Assembly (NCBI RefSeq): GCF_015291705.1
Contig: NZ_CP030050.1
Span: 8,184,001-8,248,000 of the forward strand
Reading direction: 5' to 3'
Origin: Bradyrhizobium arachidis
Lineage (GTDB): Bacteria > Pseudomonadota > Alphaproteobacteria > Rhizobiales > Xanthobacteraceae
Length of the DNA stretch: 64,000 bases
Part shown: positions 59,092 to 64,000 of the stretch, in pieces
Numbering within the stretch: the first letter of the stretch is position 1
How the letters are laid out: every line of letters begins with the position of its first letter
Program-made: the position numbers and the translations under genes
Notes under the pieces: model-generated
What the model was told of the DNA's origin: nothing
The model's database searches: none
Seen by the model: the letters and a program-made list of their open reading frames with translations, nothing else

Positions 59092-59603
59092 TCATCTCGC
59101 CCGCTTGAACACAAGCTCCAGCGTGATGCCGGCCGGCGTCCTTGGATTTGTAAACTTCAATTCATCGTCCGTGATGGACGTCACGATTCGGCGCTGATTT
59201 GGTGCTCCAACCAAGTTGGGGAATGAACTTGCCTCGATACTGACGTGGATGGTCTTTGTACTCTCGTCAACGGTGTACGTTCCGGTATAAGCAACGACAC
59301 CTGACGCGATAGCGATTGCCTCCTCGGGGGAGGGACGCGCAGAGTCGCCTGACGCATATTGGGCGCATCAGAGCGCACCGTGATGAAATGGAAGCGGCCT
59401 TCGGGAGTATAGGTGACGGCCCCTTGTAACTTCGGGCGCTCCACAGCGCTACCATCCTCGCGCGCGGCCTTGCTGGACTCGTATATCCAGGTGCCGATCA
59501 ACTGATCTTTGAGTGATTTTGCTTGAGAAAAGCTCTTATTCGGAAAGGCGACAACTGAAATCATCGAGGTCGCAGAAAGCCCAAGTGCGTAACGCCTGTT
59601 CAT
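59092..59603 (-). pseudogene. Lipocalin-like secreted protein with a one-base frameshift
   Basis: From ATG 59603 the frame has a signal peptide (residues 1-27) and the start of a lipocalin-like domain (KSLKDQLIGTWIYESSKAAR, GAVTYTPEGRFHFITVRSDA). It goes out of phase at the C-run 59326-59330. Adding one C gives RVPPPEEAIAIASGVVAYTG, then TYTVDESTKTIHVSIEASSFPNLVGAPNQRRIVTSI and an end at 59092 (LVFKRAR). The full protein would have about 170 residues. Confidence 0.75.
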
Positions 59604-60314
59604 GGGGACGCCCCTGCATTTGGCAATGGTGTAAACCCGCCGGGCAATACGATTATCAGCAACGGGTAACTCACTACGTCCGCATCGGGTCAGAAGCTGC
59701 CTTCAATAACTCACTGGCCTGGTCGGCTCATCCCTCAGAAGGGACGTAGGGTTCATTGGCAAAAGCAACGCTTTAAGCGGCTTCCCCTCCCATCGCGCAT
59801 CAAACGTTGATCATCCTGAACCGCTCCATTGTGCGCCGTCTGTACTGCCAGTCCTCTGGTCAGACTTGTTATGCACATGAAGATGCAGCTCGGGCGTGAG
59901 TACAAAACACCGTCGCCCCCGATCCTCACCGACCGCGCAGAAAGCAACAGCGGCCACACACGTCACCCAGAGAGAGGCTCACCAGCACAAGCATGCTTTT
60001 CCGGAAGTTTTTCCCTCCCCCCTCCCCTCCGTGAGAAGAACTTTCAGCCCGCCGAAGGCGGGCTGGCATCGTGGACGGAGGAGAGCTCGAACAGGGCCGC
60101 TGGCCGAAGCACGGCGCGAGCACGTATGACCAACGCTGGTCGTAGCAGGTTGAGCCCATCCACGAGTTGGCAAACGCGTTGACGGCGGCCGAAGTGCGGC
60201 TCATCGCCAGTTTACGAAGAAAGAGGATTCCGAATTGCGTTTTCATTCGGTAGATTCGGGGTGTTTACAGTCAGACGGACGATCATCTGTAACTCCCGAG
60301 AGGATAAATCTTCT
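59604..60314. other. Intergenic region at the border of the right-hand module
   Basis: About 710 bases without a supported gene. It holds an 8-base hairpin (AGCCCGCC-GAA-GGCGGGCT, 60046-60064) and the promoter of the recombinase. Possible attachment site region; no direct repeat could be paired within the window. Confidence 0.45.
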
Positions 60315-61016
60315 ATGCGACCCGCCGTTTCCTACATCCGCGTTTCCAGACCCAAGCAAGGCCGCAGCGGTCTCGGCCTGGAGGCGCAGCAGGCTGCTAT
60401 CAAGGCGTTCTGTGCCCAGCGCGGCTACAGCATCGAAGCCGAGTACCGGGAGGTGGAGACCGGCAAGGGCGCAGACGCCTTGGAGCGTCGTCCCGAGCTC
60501 GCAGCGGCCATGAAATTCGCCCGCAAGCTTGGCAAGGGTGGAAAAACCGGCGCTGCCCCGATCATCATTGCAAAACTGGACCGGCTGAGCCGCGACGTTC
60601 ATTTCATCAGCGGCCTGATGGTGCAGCGCATCCCCTTCATCGTGACCGAGCTCGGGCCTGACGTTGATCCTTTCATGCTCCACATTCACGCTGCCGTCGC
60701 CGAGAAGGAGCGCGAGCGTATTGCCCAGCGCACCAGAGAAGCGCTTGCAGCGGCCAAGGCTCGCGGTCGGAAGCTGGGCAACCCTGCAATCGGGGAAGCT
60801 CGCAAGGCCGAAGCGGACCTGCACGCGGAGCATTTTCGTCCCATCATCGGACCGCTACGCCACCTGCCCGCCAAACGGATCTCGATGATGTTGAATGATC
60901 GGGGCGTGACAACGCCAAGAGGCGGCAAGTGGCAGGCTACGCAGGTAATAAGGCTGCTGAGTCGCCTGCAAGTCTCCGATGATAACCTCGGGCTCAGCTC
61001 GGATCGTCCGACCTGA
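60315..61016 (+). CDS. Serine recombinase (resolvase/invertase family)
   Basis: A 233-residue recombinase. ATG 60315 starts [20 protein letters not shown] with the nucleophile Ser in YIRVS and [15 protein letters not shown]. Other catalytic-domain motifs are [20 protein letters not shown] (Arg residues of the active site) and [31 protein letters not shown] (the E-helix). A short C-terminal DNA-binding part ([26 protein letters not shown]) follows. GAGAGG lies about 10 bases before the ATG. It is next to phage-like genes and probably moves that module. Confidence 0.92.
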   Translation: MRPAVSYIRVSRPKQGRSGLGLEAQQAAIKAFCAQRGYSIEAEYREVETGKGADALERRPELAAAMKFARKLGKGGKTGAAPIIIAKLDRLSRDVHFISGLMVQRIPFIVTELGPDVDPFMLHIHAAVAEKERERIAQRTREALAAAKARGRKLGNPAIGEARKAEADLHAEHFRPIIGPLRHLPAKRISMMLNDRGVTTPRGGKWQATQVIRLLSRLQVSDDNLGLSSDRPT

Positions 61017-61314
61017 CCTTTGCCGGCGGCATCAACAGCATCGTGTCCGGGCTGAGGCCGCCGCCCGCGGCGATGCGATACAACTCGGCGTCGCTCAGCT
61101 CCTCGATTGGCACGTCGCGCCGATCGACAACCTGCACCGGCTTGCCGTCCAGGCGGTCAACAAGCTCGCGAATGTAGGCGAGGTTACCCTGCTCCGCCTT
61201 GTCGAGCAGTTGGTCCGCGACCCTGCGCAGCGCCAGGGGACGGTTACGCAGCGCGATCCTGAGCGCGTCCTGAAACGGCTTTTCCCTGTTCGGGCTTCCG
61301 AGCGGTCGTCCCAT
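60994..61314 (-). CDS. DUF5681/terminase-small-subunit-like protein (106 residues)
   Basis: It starts [20 protein letters not shown] and continues [39 protein letters not shown]. The GRPxGSPN start and helical region with REL-DRLDGKP fit proteins encoded before phage terminases and in integrative elements. It overlaps the recombinase 3' end by 23 bases on the other strand. Probable DNA-binding. Confidence 0.65.
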   Translation of the reverse strand: MGRPLGSPNREKPFQDALRIALRNRPLALRRVADQLLDKAEQGNLAYIRELVDRLDGKPVQVVDRRDVPIEELSDAELYRIAAGGGLSPDTMLLMPPAKVRSDDPS

Positions 61315-61488
61315 TGGCTCCTCGGCATTTTCGCCGAACTTAAGAACCTGATCTTATTCTGAAAGCCGCCCTCAATCTACAGACTTGCTACAGCCAACAT
61401 CACCAGAAACTGCTCGATATGGAGGTTCCGTCTCCGTGACGCGAGCGTGGTTACGGTGGTTACGCATAAGCCCCTGCGCCGCGGCAGC

Positions 61489-61995
61489 TTACGAAGCCGC
61501 GTACCCACCCAGGTACGGTCCATAACCGCATTCCGGATCTCGAGCGATATGAAGGGGATCGGTGTCGCGCAGCCAACGCTTCATCAAAGTGCTGGCGTCC
61601 TGTGCGATTGATCTACCCTCGGTCCGGCCGGAAACGTCCTGGATCAACATCTTGAGAAAGAGTTCAGCCGTAGCAACGTCCTCGCGGGGAACCGAGTCGG
61701 CAGAAGCCGCGCCGAGTACGTCGAGCAGCCGCTCGCCTACGAACTTGGGATCATTATTGGTGGCAATCCACGTCAACTTTTCCAAAGTGACTGGCTGGAT
61801 CTCATCGACCGTCGAGAGCAGCAAACTGAGGTACTCGAGATGGCAGCGGCGCCAGATGCGCCACGTGTTGTCCGAGTAATCGTCTAGGAAGGCCTCTGGC
61901 GGCAATGCGTCCACCCGAAGCTGATCCAGCTCGATTGCCACGACGAAGCCCGCGAACAAATCCCGGATGTCGTCTTTCATAATGTCCGTTTGCAT
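61489..61995 (-). CDS. Hypothetical protein (168 residues)
   Basis: An acidic, helical protein (DIRDLFAGFVVAIELDQLRV, WRRCHLEYLSLLLSTVDEIQ, LEKLTWIATNNDPKFVGERL). GGGGAG lies about 9 bases before ATG 61995. It lies 22 bases after the next minus-strand gene, so the three minus-strand genes at 61.5-64 kb are probably one operon. Unknown function. Confidence 0.6.
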   Translation of the reverse strand: MQTDIMKDDIRDLFAGFVVAIELDQLRVDALPPEAFLDDYSDNTWRIWRRCHLEYLSLLLSTVDEIQPVTLEKLTWIATNNDPKFVGERLLDVLGAASADSVPREDVATAELFLKMLIQDVSGRTEGRSIAQDASTLMKRWLRDTDPLHIARDPECGYGPYLGGYAAS

Positions 61996-62017
61996 CGATT
62001 TCGCTCCCCTTATCGCA

Positions 62018-62509
62018 TCATCCGCCCCTCAGAATGGCCGAGAGAACAGCGGCGGCCATAGCTTTCCGGTTGCCATGCCATGCTGCCCAGCACCGTGAAT
62101 GCAACCAGACGTGACCACTCAGCTCCGTACCGAATGGCACCAGTTCGTCGAGCGTGGCTTCGCTGCCGCCGCAGTGCAAACACCGTCCGGGAGGAGAGCA
62201 GACCGGATTGCGGTTCAGCCATTCGACGACGCAACATTCAAGAGCGCGCGCCTCGGCATCCCGACGCTCCATTCCGCCATCAAACTCGGCAATGCCCGCC
62301 CGCTCGTCGAAGGAAGCCAGCCAATCCTCCTCCGACCAGCGCTCGTGGGTGGACCGCAGCAGCGTGACGATTTCATGCTTGTGGCGGGACAGCGCGCTGA
62401 GCACCTCATCCGGAGGTGCCTCGGCTGCCGTCAGCAAGAGATCGTGGCCGTCGAGCACCAGGCAAATGCCTGCGGCACGAGCCGCACTGAGAGCTTCGCA
62501 AACCGTCAT
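62018..62509 (-). CDS. Zinc-ribbon-containing hypothetical protein with TubC-like N terminus (163 residues)
   Basis: The N-terminal 50 residues (ALSAARAAGICLVLDGHDLL, EVLSALSRHKHEIVTLLR) resemble the small TubC docking fold that I recall from proteins of rhizobial and phage-like islands. The C-terminal part has a zinc-ribbon pattern (CLHCGG ... HSRCWAAW). It overlaps the ATPase gene by 4 bases (ATGA), so the two proteins are likely made together. The role may be in replication of the element. Confidence 0.65.
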   Translation of the reverse strand: MTVCEALSAARAAGICLVLDGHDLLLTAAEAPPDEVLSALSRHKHEIVTLLRSTHERWSEEDWLASFDERAGIAEFDGGMERRDAEARALECCVVEWLNRNPVCSPPGRCLHCGGSEATLDELVPFGTELSGHVWLHSRCWAAWHGNRKAMAAAVLSAILRGG

Positions 62510-63990
62510 AACCGCATCCTCCAGCCTGGTGCCTGCGACGGGCTGGGCTCAGAGTGCCGGGGAAGAGTTGCGTCCGCATCGTCCGTTGCGTCCTCAGCCT
62601 TGTCTTCGCGGGAGTTGTCGCGGACGATCTGATGATCGCGCTCACTGACATCGTCCGCATGCGGGTCTTCCGTCCGCGCCCCATCGAGGATCTCGTTGGT
62701 GATACCAGCCTTTTCTGAAGCTTCGGACGGTTCGGACGATGCGGACGATCCTGCCGCGCTCGTTTTCGTCGGAGAGGACTCCATCTTGGTGATGGTGATG
62801 GTCCGGGTACGCACCCGGTTCGTCTCCTTGTCGAAAGCGACATCGATGCCGACCCGGCGCAGGAACGTCGCGTCCCGGCGAAGTTTGCCCGAAAGGATGT
62901 TGGGCGTCTGTGGCCAGCCTTTGGATTTGGCGATGCGTTCATCGACGGGAAGAGCGCGGAGAAGAGCGGAGGCGGTTCCCGCCCAGACCGCCTTATCCTC
63001 CATCATGGCACGCACGGCGACCGCGACCGGGCTGGCCTCAAGCACGCCTTCAACGACATCTTCGAGGTTGCCAACATAGGCTGACATGAACGTGCCGGCG
63101 GACCAGATCGCCGTCTCACATGCTGTAGCCCACAGGGCGAAGTCCGCCATGCGCGGCAACTTCGGCAGACGTGTCTCAGGCATGCGTTTCAGGCCGACCA
63201 CAAGGGCATCGAGGAGAGCGCCGAGAATCTTCGGGCGCTCAGCCTCGAATGCAGCCCACAGCTCCCGTTCCGGCCGGCGGAGCTCCTCGGGGATCGGTTG
63301 CAGCGTCAAGAACAAGGCGCGGTCAGCGAGGTCGGGCCGAGTGACAATTTCCTCAATCCCGTTAAGGATCACCGGGCGGGTGGCGTCGAACAGTACCTCA
63401 TCGTGATCCGTGTAAAGCTGGCGGACGGCAAAGCCACCGCCGGTCGCCAGCCGGCAGAGCGTGTCCGAGATCCAGGCCGGCAGACCTGAGACATTGTCGA
63501 AGGCCAACACGTGGCTGTTGCTGGCAGCAATGAAGAGGTCGCGATCCTCACGCGGCAGCGCGCGCAAGGGAGCGGAGTTGGGATCAAGCAGCGACCGCAG
63601 GATCGCCGAAAAAGTGGACTTGGCCGAGCCCTGCTCCCCTGCCAGCGCAATCACCGGATAAGGACCACGATTGCGCAGGCAGGCCAGCGCCCAGGACACG
63701 GCCAGAACGAAGTCCTTGTTGGAATGCACATTCAAGAAGCGCTGCAGCGCTTCGACCGAACCACCCCGCACAGGATCCGGCAAGCGTTGCATCCCGGTAG
63801 CGCGACGAAAACGCACCGGCGGGTCATTGACGATCCGCCAACCAGTGGAATCGATCTCGATTGCGCGCCACTCTTCATCACCAAGATCCAGGTAGAGACG
63901 ACCCTCAAGCGCCCCTACCCGAATGCAGACGCACCTCTCGGGTGAACCGAAGTGTGCCCTTGCTTCCACAAGGTTCAGTGCCGACTGCAT
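62506..63990 (-). CDS. P-loop ATPase of a mobile element (possibly partial)
   Basis: 494 residues from ATG 63990, but the frame stays open to the window edge, so the true start may lie outside. The ATPase core has Walker A GEQGSAKST (about residues 118-126), a probable Walker B region (NSHVLAFDNVSGLPAWISD) and a sensor-like PVILNGIEEIVTRPDLADRALFLTL. This resembles phage/plasmid replicative ATPases. The C-terminal 100 residues are acidic and Ser/Asp/Glu-rich (disordered). It is the first gene of the minus-strand unit. Confidence 0.75.
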   Translation of the reverse strand: MQSALNLVEARAHFGSPERCVCIRVGALEGRLYLDLGDEEWRAIEIDSTGWRIVNDPPVRFRRATGMQRLPDPVRGGSVEALQRFLNVHSNKDFVLAVSWALACLRNRGPYPVIALAGEQGSAKSTFSAILRSLLDPNSAPLRALPREDRDLFIAASNSHVLAFDNVSGLPAWISDTLCRLATGGGFAVRQLYTDHDEVLFDATRPVILNGIEEIVTRPDLADRALFLTLQPIPEELRRPERELWAAFEAERPKILGALLDALVVGLKRMPETRLPKLPRMADFALWATACETAIWSAGTFMSAYVGNLEDVVEGVLEASPVAVAVRAMMEDKAVWAGTASALLRALPVDERIAKSKGWPQTPNILSGKLRRDATFLRRVGIDVAFDKETNRVRTRTITITKMESSPTKTSAAGSSASSEPSEASEKAGITNEILDGARTEDPHADDVSERDHQIVRDNSREDKAEDATDDADATLPRHSEPSPSQAPGWRMRL

Positions 63991-64000
63991 TGCTTCGGAG

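Noticed and set aside
59604..60260. Several overlapping short frames before the serine recombinase
   Set aside because: Low-complexity Ser/Pro/Arg content, no ribosome binding sites.
1..64000. tRNA, rRNA or CRISPR arrays
   Set aside because: No tRNA-like TPsiC arms with matching cloverleaf, no rRNA sequence and no regularly spaced direct repeats were seen. A tRNA scan would be needed to exclude a diverged tRNA beside the integrase.
1..64000. Known defence systems such as restriction, toxin-antitoxin or retron modules
   Set aside because: The frameshifted methyltransferase has no nuclease partner, and no toxin-antitoxin pair or reverse transcriptase is visible.

Overview
The window reads as a Bradyrhizobium-type alphaproteobacterial chromosome (my inference). 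The reasons are high GC, a rhizobial flagellar gene order, rhizobia-specific flagellar genes (flaF, flbT, motC, motE), a ROSE-type RNA thermometer ahead of a small heat-shock gene, and intergenic repeats that I remember as common in Bradyrhizobium. No database search was possible, so family assignments rest on reading the proteins.

Region 1 (1-31.1 kb) is a nearly complete flagellar regulon. Transcribed leftwards, in order, are motA-fliM-small protein-fliN-fliG-flhB; flgB-flgC-fliE-flgG-flgA-flgI-motE-flgH-fliL-fliP; three tandem flagellin genes; fliF-fliH-like-motB-motC-fliK-transglycosylase; and flgE-flgK-flgL-flaF-flbT-flgD-fliQ-flhA, the last cut by the window edge. Transcribed rightwards from a shared divergent promoter region are a DUF1217 protein, flgF and fliI. 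Genes inside the units are tightly packed, often with 4-base ATGA/GTGA/TTGA overlaps. Together they encode the MS ring, C ring, export gate, export ATPase, rod, P and L rings, hook, hook-filament junction, filament, stator and the FlaF/FlbT flagellin regulators. Flagellins of about 303 residues fit the thin (lateral) flagellum of Bradyrhizobium better than the thick subpolar one. Two regulatory signals recur. A GCttCGCGCAAGC-like element lies upstream of nine starts. A conserved leader in all three flagellin mRNAs can fold so that the ribosome binding site is paired.

Region 2 (31.1-33.6 kb) holds a MarR-type regulator followed by about 950 bases of stacked intergenic repeats with no gene.

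Region 3 (33.6-64 kb) looks like a genomic island or a series of old insertions. It opens with a P4-type tyrosine recombinase. It contains many very short genes, several with clear ribosome binding sites but no function I can name. Intact functional genes include an Hsp20 chaperone, an outer-membrane beta-barrel protein, a DUF4239 membrane protein, an AI-2E-type permease fused to a GAF domain, a MaoC-type hydratase and an ABC-type substrate-binding protein. It also carries an unusual number of broken genes: SRAP peptidase, Ku, an ATP-dependent DNA ligase, a methyltransferase and a lipocalin-like protein. The right end (60.3-64 kb) is a second mobile module with a serine recombinase, a terminase-small-subunit-like protein, two proteins of unknown function and a P-loop ATPase running to the edge of the window.
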